64,000 nt of DNA from Ensifer adhaerens (GTDB lineage Bacteria > Pseudomonadota > Alphaproteobacteria > Rhizobiales > Rhizobiaceae). A program made the position numbers and the translations under genes. The DNA is taken from contig NZ_JABEKT010000004.1 in the NCBI RefSeq assembly GCF_013283195.1, positions 270,452 through 334,451 of the forward strand, written 5' to 3'. The notes beneath the pieces were generated by a model that ran no database searches, was not told the origin of the DNA, and saw nothing but the letters and a program-made list of their open reading frames with translations. Below are positions 9,040 to 18,214 of this stretch, one piece after another. Every line of letters begins with the position of its first letter. Positions within the stretch are counted from its first letter, which is position 1.

Positions 9040-11253
9040 TTACTTGTTCGGCCAGATTTCCTGCGCCCTGCCGACGTCGGCAAGGCCGCGCTGCGCGTCA
9101 CGGTTGCCGGTGGCAGCGACCGCCTCGAAGATGCGCCGGGCTTCGGCGTAGCGCTTGAGATTGAGATAGGCGTAACCGCGCAGCACCATCAGGTCCGACC
9201 GCTGCGTCGAGATCTGCCCAAGCTGATCGAGGAAAATCAGCGCCTCGCGATACCGTTTCGCATCGAAAGCGGCAATCGCCCTGTCGGAGAGAATGGCGCT
9301 CTGCAATTCTTCGGCGCGGCGACGGCTCTGGGTCGATTGCGTCGCGGCCACGGCAGCCCTGTTGGTCAGCCCGGCCCGGAGATAGGCAAGGCTTTGGCCA
9401 TAGGCGGCATCTTCGCGCATCTGCGATGCCGGTGCCTGCAAGGCGACCGCGAAGGCTTCGGCCGCTTCCAGCGGACGATTGAGGTCCATCAGACACCAGC
9501 CGTGCGTCAGCGCCGCCTGCGGTGAAAGCCGCGCCGGGTTAATGGTCGTCCGGCATCCCGTTGCGTTCCTGCCAGTCGTTTGCGTTTGCCGCGCAACCGC
9601 AACTGGCTGCTCGACCACATAGCGCGTCGCCGTTCGCGGCGCTGCCTGCGTCACGACCGCAGGTGCCCTTTGTTGCCCACCGGATATGGGTGCCTGCTCG
9701 CGGGCCAGCGGCCGTTGTTGCCGGGCAATGGCTTCGCGCCGTTCCTCCTCGGTCTCGCCCAGGCGCGCAATGCGCTCGGAGCGTCCCGCCCAAAGCCTCT
9801 GGATTTCCGCGACGCCGGCGGTATCACCGAGTTGGTTGCGGCTCAGCGCCAGACCATAGGCCGAAGGCTCATCATCCGGCTTCCAGCGTAGGGCCGTTGT
9901 GAACCATTGTGCAGCCGTCGCCGGCTGTTCCATGGCACGGGCATACCAGCCGAACTGCTGCGCGGTGGCCGGATCACGCCCCTTTGTCGTCTCCTGCGCG
10001 ATGCGGCTCAGCACTTCCTTGCTGAGCGCCACGGGCGGCTCGATCGCCAGCAGGTTTGCCGTCGCGGCAAAATAGGTGGCCTTGGCATCCTCCGACGCGT
10101 CGCGCCAGGGATACAGCACCTTCTCGGCGTCCTCATGCGCTTTGCGCGCGATCAACGTCAGCGCCAATCCTTGCGAGGCAGACGCGGAATCCTCTTTGTC
10201 ATGGGCGCGCCGGAACCATTGCTCGGCCGCGCTCATGTTGTCGCGGCGCAACTGGTACCAGCCCAGAAGAAGGGCATCGCTCGCCAAGCCATCGGTTTCT
10301 ACGAGGCGTTCGAGGCGCAGGATGTATTTCGGGTCGACGGCCAGCTTGCCATCCCCATCGCCTTCGGCGACGAAGCGTCGGGCCAGATCGTCGCCAATGC
10401 TCTCGAACTCGCCGCCGCCGCCGGGCGCCGTGCGTTCAAAGGCCAGCAGTTCCTGGGCAATGTCATAGGGCAATCCGGATACCGCCTTCTGCACGGTCGC
10501 CAGCCGTTCCGGGGCACTGTCGCAATTCTTCAGGACATAGAGATAGGCATCTCGAGCGCGATCCGGCCGCTTGGTCTGCGCGAACGCATCGGCCACCCGC
10601 CAGAGCACGTCCACTTCAGAACACGTCAGCAGGCTCGGCGTACTCGCCGCCACTTCGATGACCGTCTCGTACTGCTTGAGATCGGAGGCATTCACCAACC
10701 GCGCTCGGGCTTCGGCAACATTCAGCCGCTCGAGCAGATCTGCCGGCGGCTTCCAGGCGGCCTCGGCTGCCTGGCGCTCGGCGATCGCTTTTCGAACTTC
10801 CGCGTAGCGCCCCTCCGAATAGAGCTGCCACATCGTTTCGAGCTGGGTATCCTTGTTGCGCGGAACGGCCAGGGGATCCTCGGGAGGCGTCCAATCGGGA
10901 TAGAGCGCCCTCAGCCGCGATATCTCGGCCTGCAGCCGGGCCGTATCGCCCTTGCTTGCGAAATAACGCAGCGCCGATTCGTCGACCACCGGCGCCGTTG
11001 CCTGCGGCCGCGTTGCCTCGGCGGCAGGCTGCGTGTTCTGCGCGACCTGGCGAAACTCAGGTGCGGCCTGTCTCGATGCCTTGTCAACTATGCCGAACGA
11101 CGCCTCGCCGGGAAGCCCGCTTCCCTGCTCGCCGTTGATCGGCGTACCGGCGACGCCGCTCAAATTCTTGCGCAGAAGCCCGTCGTCGGCAAATCCGGCA
11201 ATCCCGGCCGCCGTGAGCATAATGCCGGCGATGACAACGGTTGAGGACTTCAT
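9040..11253 (-). CDS. bcsK: TPR-repeat protein of the cellulose operon (BcsK-like)
   Basis: This protein of about 737 residues has a signal-like N-terminus (hydrophobic segment near residues 5-20) followed by many tetratricopeptide-like helical repeats. Examples include [38 protein letters not shown] and [14 protein letters not shown]. It closes an operon of bcsN, bcsA, bcsB and bcsZ. In type III cellulose operons of alphaproteobacteria this position is held by the TPR protein BcsK, thought to scaffold the periplasmic part of the export machine in place of the TPR part of BcsC. No outer-membrane barrel is evident at its C-terminus. ATG at 11253 overlaps the bcsZ stop (ATGA) and has a GGAG site; a GTG two codons earlier is less likely. 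Confidence 0.75.
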   Translation of the reverse strand: MKSSTVVIAGIMLTAAGIAGFADDGLLRKNLSGVAGTPINGEQGSGLPGEASFGIVDKASRQAAPEFRQVAQNTQPAAEATRPQATAPVVDESALRYFASKGDTARLQAEISRLRALYPDWTPPEDPLAVPRNKDTQLETMWQLYSEGRYAEVRKAIAERQAAEAAWKPPADLLERLNVAEARARLVNASDLKQYETVIEVAASTPSLLTCSEVDVLWRVADAFAQTKRPDRARDAYLYVLKNCDSAPERLATVQKAVSGLPYDIAQELLAFERTAPGGGGEFESIGDDLARRFVAEGDGDGKLAVDPKYILRLERLVETDGLASDALLLGWYQLRRDNMSAAEQWFRRAHDKEDSASASQGLALTLIARKAHEDAEKVLYPWRDASEDAKATYFAATANLLAIEPPVALSKEVLSRIAQETTKGRDPATAQQFGWYARAMEQPATAAQWFTTALRWKPDDEPSAYGLALSRNQLGDTAGVAEIQRLWAGRSERIARLGETEEERREAIARQQRPLAREQAPISGGQQRAPAVVTQAAPRTATRYVVEQPVAVARQTQTTGRNATGCRTTINPARLSPQAALTHGWCLMDLNRPLEAAEAFAVALQAPASQMREDAAYGQSLAYLRAGLTNRAAVAATQSTQSRRRAEELQSAILSDRAIAAFDAKRYREALIFLDQLGQISTQRSDLMVLRGYAYLNLKRYAEARRIFEAVAATGNRDAQRGLADVGRAQEIWPNK

Positions 11254-12305
11254 AGACACTCCGGACGCTTCTCCTTCGCATAAGACAACCCGAGAAGGTG
11301 CAGTGTCGAAGGATAGTATTGCGTCGGGCTGAACACCTTGACGCTGTCGGGCAACGGTACCCGCTCCAAGACACAGGCCAGAATATGGTTAACAAATTGA
11401 TAACCGGGGTCCGTCAAGGCCGACCGGACGGCCCCCGTCGCGACGTCACTGATGAGCAAATCGCCATTGCTGCCAAGCATGCCCTGCCGCAATCTTGAAA
11501 GCAGTTCGGCATCATCGCTGCCTGCGCGAACGAGATAGAGGGGGATGCGCAGGGCGTTGTAACCGAACTCCGCCGGAAAGCCCTCGGCCGCCTTGAGGCG
11601 CGTCCTGGCACTGACCCAATCGGCCGGCATCTTGCGCGGCCCGAGCTGCAATGCGTCGAGCATGCTCTCACCATCGACTCGCAGGGATTCCCATTTCGGC
11701 GAAGGTGCCACACGGTTGAGGACGGGGAAAGCCTCGAAGATCCAATAGGAAGGGTTTATGACAGGGCCATCGTTTCGATCGGCGGCAGAAAACCCGGCAA
11801 CGCCCGGCAGCAACAACGTCCGGCCGCCATAGTCGATCACGACCCTGTCGAGGATTGCCTGGGCGATCTTGGCCGCCGCGGCGAGATAGTCCTCCCGTTT
11901 CCATTGTTCGCCGGCCAGTGTCAGCGCATAGGCGATCAGGATATCGCCATCGGTCGCATTGTTGACGTCGATGACATGGGGTTTTTCAGCCGGGCTCCAT
12001 TTCCAGGCGGCAAGTCCGTCGTCGCGCAGAAGCAGTTCACGTAGCGTGAAGGACCAGATCAGCTCGAAATCGGCAGCGTTGTCCGCGAGCACCGCCAGCA
12101 ACAGGCCGTAGCCTTGACCCTCGCTATGGCTGATGCCGCCGTTGCCGTCGTCGATGATGCGCCCGCCGGCGTCGACGAACTTGGCCTTGTATGTCTGCCA
12201 ATCCTCAGCACTCACGGTTCCGTTCTGTCCCTGGGCTATCGCGGGCGCCTGCGGTAGAGCAGCGACAAGAGCAAGGGCGAGGGTGAGAACCGCGCGCAAG
12301 CTCAT
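11250..12305 (-). CDS. bcsZ: Cellulase of the cellulose operon, glycosyl hydrolase family 8
   Basis: The 351-residue protein has an N-terminal signal peptide (roughly residues 1-25 ending PAIAQG) and a GH8 catalytic domain. The catalytic acid is expected at E62 in HSEGQGYG. The GH8 signature ATDGDILIAYAL (residues 117-128) supplies the active-site aspartates. BcsZ is a periplasmic endo-1,4-beta-glucanase that trims nascent cellulose and is needed for normal fibre formation in several bacteria. It overlaps bcsB by four bases (ATGA) and the downstream TPR gene by four bases, so the three are translationally coupled. Confidence 0.92.
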   Translation of the reverse strand: MSLRAVLTLALALVAALPQAPAIAQGQNGTVSAEDWQTYKAKFVDAGGRIIDDGNGGISHSEGQGYGLLLAVLADNAADFELIWSFTLRELLLRDDGLAAWKWSPAEKPHVIDVNNATDGDILIAYALTLAGEQWKREDYLAAAAKIAQAILDRVVIDYGGRTLLLPGVAGFSAADRNDGPVINPSYWIFEAFPVLNRVAPSPKWESLRVDGESMLDALQLGPRKMPADWVSARTRLKAAEGFPAEFGYNALRIPLYLVRAGSDDAELLSRLRQGMLGSNGDLLISDVATGAVRSALTDPGYQFVNHILACVLERVPLPDSVKVFSPTQYYPSTLHLLGLSYAKEKRPECL

Positions 12306-14647
12306 GGCCGGCGCCCGAGCCGGCTGAGCATGGATGACGTGGCAAGCCCGAGCAGCACCGACAATACAACCAGCGCCACGGCATAAAAGAGGATGTTACT
12401 CGAAAGCCAGTTGGCAATGATCAGACGGTAGTTGCCGATCGATGCCGGCCTTGTCTGCACAAACGTGAAATTGGTCACCGGCACCACGTTGATGGCGCTA
12501 CTGGCCGGCTCGTAGGTCGCTATGTGTCCGGCGATCCGTTGCCATTGATGGACGTCGGAAATGGCTGACACGCCGTCGTTCAAAAGCTTGGCGGTCGGTG
12601 CCGCGACCAATGTCCATGTGGCGTCATCCGTCGGATTTGCCCCTTGGGCGACAAGCAACGTTGCCGTTTCCGGCGGCGCGAACTCGGCCTGTTCCTGTGG
12701 CAGGATACGCAGCGAACTCAGGGAGATGTCGAACTCCTGCTTCACCCAGTTCTGAAGCGCCGTCATCTGGGTGCGCCAGGCGCCACCACTCAAGCGCGTC
12801 TGCCATTCGTCGATCGCCTTCTGCGTATCCTCGCCGCGACCGGTGGCCTGTGCACTGCCCCAGGACATCTGGCGGCCGGGATCGATGCCGACCTGGGTGA
12901 GTACCGTCTTCGGCAATTCAGGCAACGTACCAACGAAGAGTGCGTTGCGCGTGCCCGCGGCCAACGGTGAAGCGATCATCTCCACGGCAATCGGCCGTCC
13001 GCCGGCAACCGCAAGCCGTGCAATGAATGTCGCTGCGGCCGACAGTGTGTCGGCGTCCGCCCGGTCGATGAAGAGCGGGATCGTTCCGGCACTGTTGCGA
13101 TAGGGTGCCGCCGCGCCGGACAACGCCGCGAGATTGGGCCGAAGACCGATCCGGGCAAAGTTGGGCATATGGAGCTCTGACGTATCGAACAGTGCAAAAC
13201 GCGAATCCGTCGACGCCGGTGCCCCCGGCGCGCAAACCTTGTCCTGATCCGTCAAGAGCACGGCCTCGAGCTCGATCAGGTTCGGTCCGGGCCGGAAATG
13301 GCGCATCGTCACGTTGATCGGCAGATGGCGCAGAATGCCGCCGGTCGCCGAATCGAACGGTACAGTCGACGCGATGTTGCCGTTGACGTAGATGTCGATC
13401 CGGCTGCCTGGGCGAACCGTCTCCGTATAGGCCGCGTCCAGCAGGATCGTCGCCTCGCCATAGGCGTCCGCGTAGAAGTCCGACGGCACAGCCACCGAAA
13501 ACCTCGACCGGAAACGGCGCCCGGTAAATTCGCTTGTCGAAACACCCAGTTCCGAGAAACGCAGGCGCTTGTTGCCCGCGACCACCGGCGTTTCGGGCAA
13601 GAGCCAGCGCTCCGTATTGATGACGTCGCGGGGAACATCGCTCGGTCGGTCCATCGGTTCGGCGACAGCCTCGATGGCGGCCCGCACGGCCGACCAGTCA
13701 GGACCGCTCAAAACCAGAACCGGTGCATTTGTCTTGTCGTCGCGCATAAAAGCGGCGACCGATCCGCCGGCGGCGCCATCTGGCAGCGCGGCAATAAGCG
13801 GTGACACCTCGTCGACGGTACCGACAACCACGGTCAATTCGCCGGGCTTTCCCAACTCCGGCAGGTCCTGGCTGAGAATGACCCTCTGCGCCGGCATGTG
13901 ACCGCGCAGCGCCAAGCCCTGGGCAAGACGCATCAAATCGGCAGCACGGCTCGGCTGTGCCATTCCCGGAACGACGAGATTGAACTGCGTGCGGCCTTTG
14001 CCGTCGACGCCAACGGCACGGATGTCGTCAACGCTCGCAAAGACGGCGCTCTCGGCATCTGCAAAGCTGATGAAAGCCGTGTCCGGCGCAATTTCGGTCC
14101 ACAGTTCATAGGTGGATTCGATCGTGCAGTCGGTGCGGTGGCGTTGTTGCACCCGGAACCGGATGTCATTGGAACCGGGGCGCAGCAAACCGGCACGCAG
14201 CTCGTAGCTACGTTCCTCAGGGGTATCCGAGGCCTTGATCGGCCCTTCGCCAACCAGCTCTCCATTGACGAAAACCGAAAGGGACGAGACCTCCGGTGCA
14301 ATCACGATCGCATTCTGATAACCGAAATTCAGCGTTGCGGGCGATTGCGCCTGGGCCGGCGTCAAATACATCGACCAGGTGCGTTCATCGACCTCGCCGC
14401 TGAGCGACAGCGCGTCGAAGGGCACAATAAACCGCCTGAAATCGTCGCGCTCGTCGCCACCGAGTGTGTCCGCGCCGGCGTCTGGCTCGCTTGCCTTCGG
14501 GCCCCCGCCCTCCTCTTGCCTTGGCATTTCGACCGGCGGCTCGGCCGCCGGACGTTCGCCCGACATGTCGAACGGGTTCGATTGAGCAAAGGTTTGCGTG
14601 GTCGCGGCAAGAAGCACGACAAGAAGGGCGGCAAGCGTCCGGTTCAT
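12302..14647 (-). CDS. bcsB: Cellulose synthase regulatory subunit, periplasmic BcsB
   Basis: This protein of about 781 residues begins with a cleavable signal peptide (MNRTLAALLVVLLAATTQTF) and ends in a single membrane helix (NILFYAVALVVLSVLLGL) with a short basic tail. That is the topology of BcsB, which sits in the periplasm, is anchored by one C-terminal helix and guides glucan leaving BcsA. A proline/glutamate-rich linker follows the signal. The repeated jelly-roll and ferredoxin-like modules of BcsB are expected between about 80 and 720. The start at 14647 overlaps the bcsA stop (ATGA). The frame is open further upstream within bcsA, but that extension lacks a signal peptide. Confidence 0.9.
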   Translation of the reverse strand: MNRTLAALLVVLLAATTQTFAQSNPFDMSGERPAAEPPVEMPRQEEGGGPKASEPDAGADTLGGDERDDFRRFIVPFDALSLSGEVDERTWSMYLTPAQAQSPATLNFGYQNAIVIAPEVSSLSVFVNGELVGEGPIKASDTPEERSYELRAGLLRPGSNDIRFRVQQRHRTDCTIESTYELWTEIAPDTAFISFADAESAVFASVDDIRAVGVDGKGRTQFNLVVPGMAQPSRAADLMRLAQGLALRGHMPAQRVILSQDLPELGKPGELTVVVGTVDEVSPLIAALPDGAAGGSVAAFMRDDKTNAPVLVLSGPDWSAVRAAIEAVAEPMDRPSDVPRDVINTERWLLPETPVVAGNKRLRFSELGVSTSEFTGRRFRSRFSVAVPSDFYADAYGEATILLDAAYTETVRPGSRIDIYVNGNIASTVPFDSATGGILRHLPINVTMRHFRPGPNLIELEAVLLTDQDKVCAPGAPASTDSRFALFDTSELHMPNFARIGLRPNLAALSGAAAPYRNSAGTIPLFIDRADADTLSAAATFIARLAVAGGRPIAVEMIASPLAAGTRNALFVGTLPELPKTVLTQVGIDPGRQMSWGSAQATGRGEDTQKAIDEWQTRLSGGAWRTQMTALQNWVKQEFDISLSSLRILPQEQAEFAPPETATLLVAQGANPTDDATWTLVAAPTAKLLNDGVSAISDVHQWQRIAGHIATYEPASSAINVVPVTNFTFVQTRPASIGNYRLIIANWLSSNILFYAVALVVLSVLLGLATSSMLSRLGRRP

Positions 14648-16821
14648 CGCGTCGCCTCCGCTTGGTCGGACGAACGCAGGCTGCGGGCGAAATAGATCAG
14701 GCCGCGGCTCATCTGGTAGAGAGCCAGCCACAGGAACCAGACCGTGCCGCCGACCAGACCAGGATTTCCGCGCCGCGCCTTCTGGAATTCGCTCCATTGC
14801 TGGGAGTTCGCAAAGATCAGATCCGCCACAAGGCTGTGGTGGCGCGCCACCTCCGGCAGGTAACGGCAACCGAGCGTGGTGATGTCGCCGGCGATTTCCT
14901 TGTTTTTGACCGCAACCGGCAAGGTCTCGGAGGTGCCGTCGCCGCTATAAGGCTCGAAGCGGATGAGACCGTCCGTGTCGACGGGAAGCGTCGCCGCATC
15001 GACGCCATAGACCTGAACGCGGGCGCCGTTGGCCGATACGTCTTCGATGGTCGCCGGGTACCATTGGTCCGCGACGCCGAATTCGCAGCGCCGGCTGACC
15101 TTGACGCGCCGTGAGGCCGCCTTTTCCCCACGCTCAGAAACAACGCCGAGCGCGCAGCCTGCCATGATCAGGTTGAGCAGGTTCCACCCGCCCACGACCA
15201 GGGTGACGTCGGCCTTGTAGGGTTCGGTATAGACCCGGTAGACCGTCATCAGAAGCGCGACGAAAAGCACGGCAAAGATGACGAAGAACGGTCGGCTGAT
15301 TTCCGACAGCCGGCTTTCCTGGATCGACTCGTCCTTGGCGGTCACCTTGAACGTCGGCCTGCTCGGGCGCATCAGCACCGAGATGACGGCCGGCAACAGA
15401 TGCACGGTCTGGGCATATTCGTACAGCTCCGATATCCACGGCCAGCGGAAGGCGCCGTAGAGATAGTTCTGCATCATCAGGTTCACCATCATATAGGCGA
15501 GCGTATAGGCGAGGAACTCGCCGCCGGATGCGGTGAAGATTTCCAGATCGAAGAACAGGTAGAAAAGCGGTGCGAACAGAAAGATCGTGCGCGACACCGG
15601 AAAGAGCCAGAACAGCGTCGATGACATGTAGCAAAGCCGCTGCGGGATCGACAGTCCGCGCTTGAACAGCGGAAACCGGAACAGAAGGATCTGCATCATG
15701 CCCTGGGCCCAGCGGCTGCGCTGGCCGATGAAGCTGGCAAAGGTTGCCGGCTGCAGTCCGGCAATCAATGGCCGGTCGACGTAGATGCTGTTCCAGCCTC
15801 GGCCATGCAGCGCAAGTGCCGTTTCACAGTCCTCGGTGATGCTCATGCCGCTGAAGCCTTCGGTATCCTCAAGCGCCTTGCGTCGAAGCACCGCTGCCGA
15901 ACCACAGAAGAAGGCCGCGTTCCACTTGTCGAGGCCGCGCTGGATGATGCCGTAGAACATCTCGTTCTCGCTCGGCATCTTCTCGAAGGTCCGCAGGTTG
16001 CGCTCAAGCGGGTCGGGGTTGAGGAAGAAGTGCGGTGTCTGCACCAGGAAAAGCTTCGGGTCGCTTTCGAAATAGCCGACCGTTTCCAGCAGGAAATCGC
16101 GCGCTGGCGCGTGGTCGGCGTCGAAGACCGCGATCAACTCGCCGTCCGAATGCAGCATGCCGTTGTTGAGGTTGCCGGCCTTGGCGTGTTCGTTGCGCTC
16201 TCGGGTCAGATAGCGCACGCCAAGATCGTCGCAGAGCGCCTGCAGCTCGACATGCCGGGCAGAGGCACGCTGCGCCTCAACCAGGTTCATCGAGTAGCGC
16301 TTTTGCTGCGTGCCGCCATCATCGAGCAACCAGACCGTCAGCTTGTCGGCCGGGTAGTCCATGCCCTTGGCCGCGGCAAGCGTATTGGCCAGCAGCCCCG
16401 CATCCTCGTTGTAGGACGGCACGAAGACGTCGACCTTCGGAAACGCGCCAGGCGAGACGGCCTTTGCCTTGCGCGGCGGCAGCGGCATCGCGACGACGAA
16501 CAAGCTCAGCGACAGCATCATGACGCTGTACATTTCGGCGAGATAGAGCAGGAAGCCTGGGATGAAGTTCTCAAGCTGGTTCAGCGGAGGCAGCGTGCTG
16601 GTGGTGCGCCAATACACATAGCGAAGCACGATGGCCGTACCGAAGGCGAGCGCGATCAGGCGCCAGCGACCTTCGGCCTTGATGAGCTTCAGGATCGCCA
16701 TGAATGTGACGACCAAAACGCTCACGATCAGCTGGGTCTGAAGATTGACCGGCAACGTGATGACTGCAATGACGCAAAGGGAGAAAAACGCCCATGCCGC
16801 AACGGGACCGATCTTGCTCAT
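14644..16821 (-). CDS. bcsA: Cellulose synthase catalytic subunit (UDP-forming) with C-terminal PilZ domain
   Basis: At 725 residues this is an integral membrane GT2 glycosyltransferase polymerising beta-1,4-glucan from UDP-glucose. The catalytic marks are all present: DDG at 167-169, FDAD at 233-236, TED at 329-331 supplying the general base, and QRSRW at 367-371. Membrane helices flank the GT domain at both ends. The C-terminal third holds a PilZ-type domain with a clear DVSANGA motif. The preceding arginine motif reads KVSRR and is not a clean RxxxR, so c-di-GMP control is likely but not certain. A GGAAGG ribosome site precedes ATG at 16821. The last bases overlap bcsB. Confidence 0.94.
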   Translation of the reverse strand: MSKIGPVAAWAFFSLCVIAVITLPVNLQTQLIVSVLVVTFMAILKLIKAEGRWRLIALAFGTAIVLRYVYWRTTSTLPPLNQLENFIPGFLLYLAEMYSVMMLSLSLFVVAMPLPPRKAKAVSPGAFPKVDVFVPSYNEDAGLLANTLAAAKGMDYPADKLTVWLLDDGGTQQKRYSMNLVEAQRASARHVELQALCDDLGVRYLTRERNEHAKAGNLNNGMLHSDGELIAVFDADHAPARDFLLETVGYFESDPKLFLVQTPHFFLNPDPLERNLRTFEKMPSENEMFYGIIQRGLDKWNAAFFCGSAAVLRRKALEDTEGFSGMSITEDCETALALHGRGWNSIYVDRPLIAGLQPATFASFIGQRSRWAQGMMQILLFRFPLFKRGLSIPQRLCYMSSTLFWLFPVSRTIFLFAPLFYLFFDLEIFTASGGEFLAYTLAYMMVNLMMQNYLYGAFRWPWISELYEYAQTVHLLPAVISVLMRPSRPTFKVTAKDESIQESRLSEISRPFFVIFAVLFVALLMTVYRVYTEPYKADVTLVVGGWNLLNLIMAGCALGVVSERGEKAASRRVKVSRRCEFGVADQWYPATIEDVSANGARVQVYGVDAATLPVDTDGLIRFEPYSGDGTSETLPVAVKNKEIAGDITTLGCRYLPEVARHHSLVADLIFANSQQWSEFQKARRGNPGLVGGTVWFLWLALYQMSRGLIYFARSLRSSDQAEATR

Positions 16822-16881
16822 TCATTCTGCCTTCCAGCATTCGGCATCATGCCACTGGTATTGCTTGACCTGATTTCACCT

Positions 16882-16897
16882 GGGCTTTTCCAAGCCC
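16882..16897. other. Short hairpin in the bcsN-bcsA gap
   Basis: GGGCTT-TTCC-AAGCCC is a perfect 6-bp stem with a 4-base loop in the 112-base gap between bcsN and bcsA. There is no U-run on the minus strand, so it is more likely a processing or attenuation element than a full terminator. Confidence 0.4.
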
Positions 16898-16918
16898 GAT
16901 ACCAGCCCATACCAAATG

Positions 16919-16937
16919 ATGGTTAGGAGCTGATTAA
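16919..16937 (-). promoter_or_regulatory. CtrA-like box upstream of bcsA
   Basis: On the minus strand the sequence reads TTAA-N7-CTAACCAT, one base from the alphaproteobacterial CtrA consensus TTAA-N7-TTAACCAT. It overlaps the bcsN stop codon and lies about 100 bases before the bcsA start, a position from which a bcsA promoter could be controlled. The match is by eye and unproven. Confidence 0.35.
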
Positions 16938-17911
16938 GGGCAATTGCCTCCCGCCGGCGCATCGCAAGCGGGCGGGGGAACAATGACAGTCGCTCCAGCC
17001 TTTGCCACTCCACCTGGCTCAGGTAACGGGACAGAATTCGCCGTCGCCGGCACGGCAACTGGCTGCTGACGCACCGGTTGCTCAACGCGGACCGCACGCC
17101 TGACCGGCGCGGGTGCCGTCATCACGCTTACCGGTCGAATGTCGGCGGGCGCCGGCTCCCTGCGGTAGATCGGGTTTCCAACCCTGCCAATGCCCGCCTC
17201 CAGCGGCGGCGGCGCGCCGTAAGGATTCCAGGCGGGATCGCCGAACGTACCGGTAATCGTGTATCCGTAGACGGGCGCCAGAAGCTCGTTCTCGCTCGCA
17301 CCGGCAGCGCAGTAGCGAAAGCGGATCTGAATGGTGCCGTAGCCCCGGAGCGGCGAGCGATGGTTCTCTGCGCCACGGATCTGCTGCCAGGCGAAAATGC
17401 AGGCGTCATCGCCACGGCCACGGCCATAAGCATAGCCGAACGGCCCGTAGTTGTTCTGCAGAAAATCCGACGACTGCGCCAACGACACCCCGGGGAGCGC
17501 ACGCCGCGCCTGCCGCATCATCTCGGAGCTTCTGACCGCCACGTAGCCGCTCGTCCTCTGCTGGTCGAACCTGGCCTCCATCGGACCGAAGAACTGTGCG
17601 CGCAGGACGTTCTGCCCAGGCGTCGAAGCCGAGGTGAAAAGGTAAATATCCTGCTCGATCGCGTTGGTCTTTCGACGCTCGACCACGTTGAGGACCGCCG
17701 GACCGCCCGGCGGCGGCAGGATCAGCGCATTCTCTGCGGGAACGATGACCGCATTCGTCGGCGTGCCGACATCGTTATGCGTCGCGCAGCCGGAAACCAG
17801 GGCGCCCGCAGCGAACACAGCCGCAAACGCGACCGTACCTCGCAGCCAGACAGCGGCTGCAGAACGCTCGCTCCGTGCGCCGAATCGCTTGCTGAAAAAT
17901 CGTCCTGCCAT
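16934..17911 (-). CDS. bcsN: Cellulose biosynthesis protein BcsN, probable lipoprotein
   Basis: This 325-residue protein starts with a signal segment ending in a lipobox (LVSGC, cysteine at residue 42), so it is likely lipidated. The rest is predicted periplasmic, with a C-terminal proline-rich tail. A central region has YGYTITGTFGDPAWNPYG, a tyrosine/glycine-rich stretch seen in BcsN. BcsN is found in alphaproteobacterial cellulose operons upstream of bcsA; its molecular role is poorly defined. It is the first gene of the operon, so the main bcs promoter should lie beyond 17911. The family call rests on operon position and general features. Confidence 0.75.
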   Translation of the reverse strand: MAGRFFSKRFGARSERSAAAVWLRGTVAFAAVFAAGALVSGCATHNDVGTPTNAVIVPAENALILPPPGGPAVLNVVERRKTNAIEQDIYLFTSASTPGQNVLRAQFFGPMEARFDQQRTSGYVAVRSSEMMRQARRALPGVSLAQSSDFLQNNYGPFGYAYGRGRGDDACIFAWQQIRGAENHRSPLRGYGTIQIRFRYCAAGASENELLAPVYGYTITGTFGDPAWNPYGAPPPLEAGIGRVGNPIYRREPAPADIRPVSVMTAPAPVRRAVRVEQPVRQQPVAVPATANSVPLPEPGGVAKAGATVIVPPPACDAPAGGNCP

Positions 17912-18214
17912 ACCGGAGCATTAGTTGATTCAGGCAAATTCGCAAACCCGTGAAGGATAGGGGATAACATTTCGACGTTCGCCCCGAGGGACAGACCTGA
18001 TGCCGGACGCTATCGCAAGCGGCGGAGCCGGATCGCCATTGCGCATCCGGTCAATGGTCGTCGGACCGCCAGCGGCGCCTCGATCGAAAACAGGCCACCA
18101 GAGGTATCGCTACTCCCTTTGCTCCTTCATGTACGCCATTTTTGCAGATCGACGGACGATGAAGCCGCCACTTAGACTTTCTCGTCTGCACCAGTCGAGT
18201 GGAAGAGGGACAAA
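17912..18214. promoter_or_regulatory. Divergent intergenic region between bcsN and a methyltransferase
   Basis: These 303 bases separate bcsN (minus) from the methyltransferase gene (plus), so promoters for both should be here. No operator, strong hairpin or RNA gene was recognised. The end near 18195-18214 holds the AAGAGGG ribosome site of the downstream gene. Confidence 0.3.

Noticed and set aside
9907-11244. Long plus-strand frame antisense to the TPR gene bcsK
   Set aside because: No domain pattern, and the opposite strand has clear TPR-like repeats and operon overlaps.
15805-16926. Plus-strand frame antisense to bcsA
   Set aside because: Arginine/histidine-rich composition typical of a shadow frame; bcsA motifs are intact on the minus strand.
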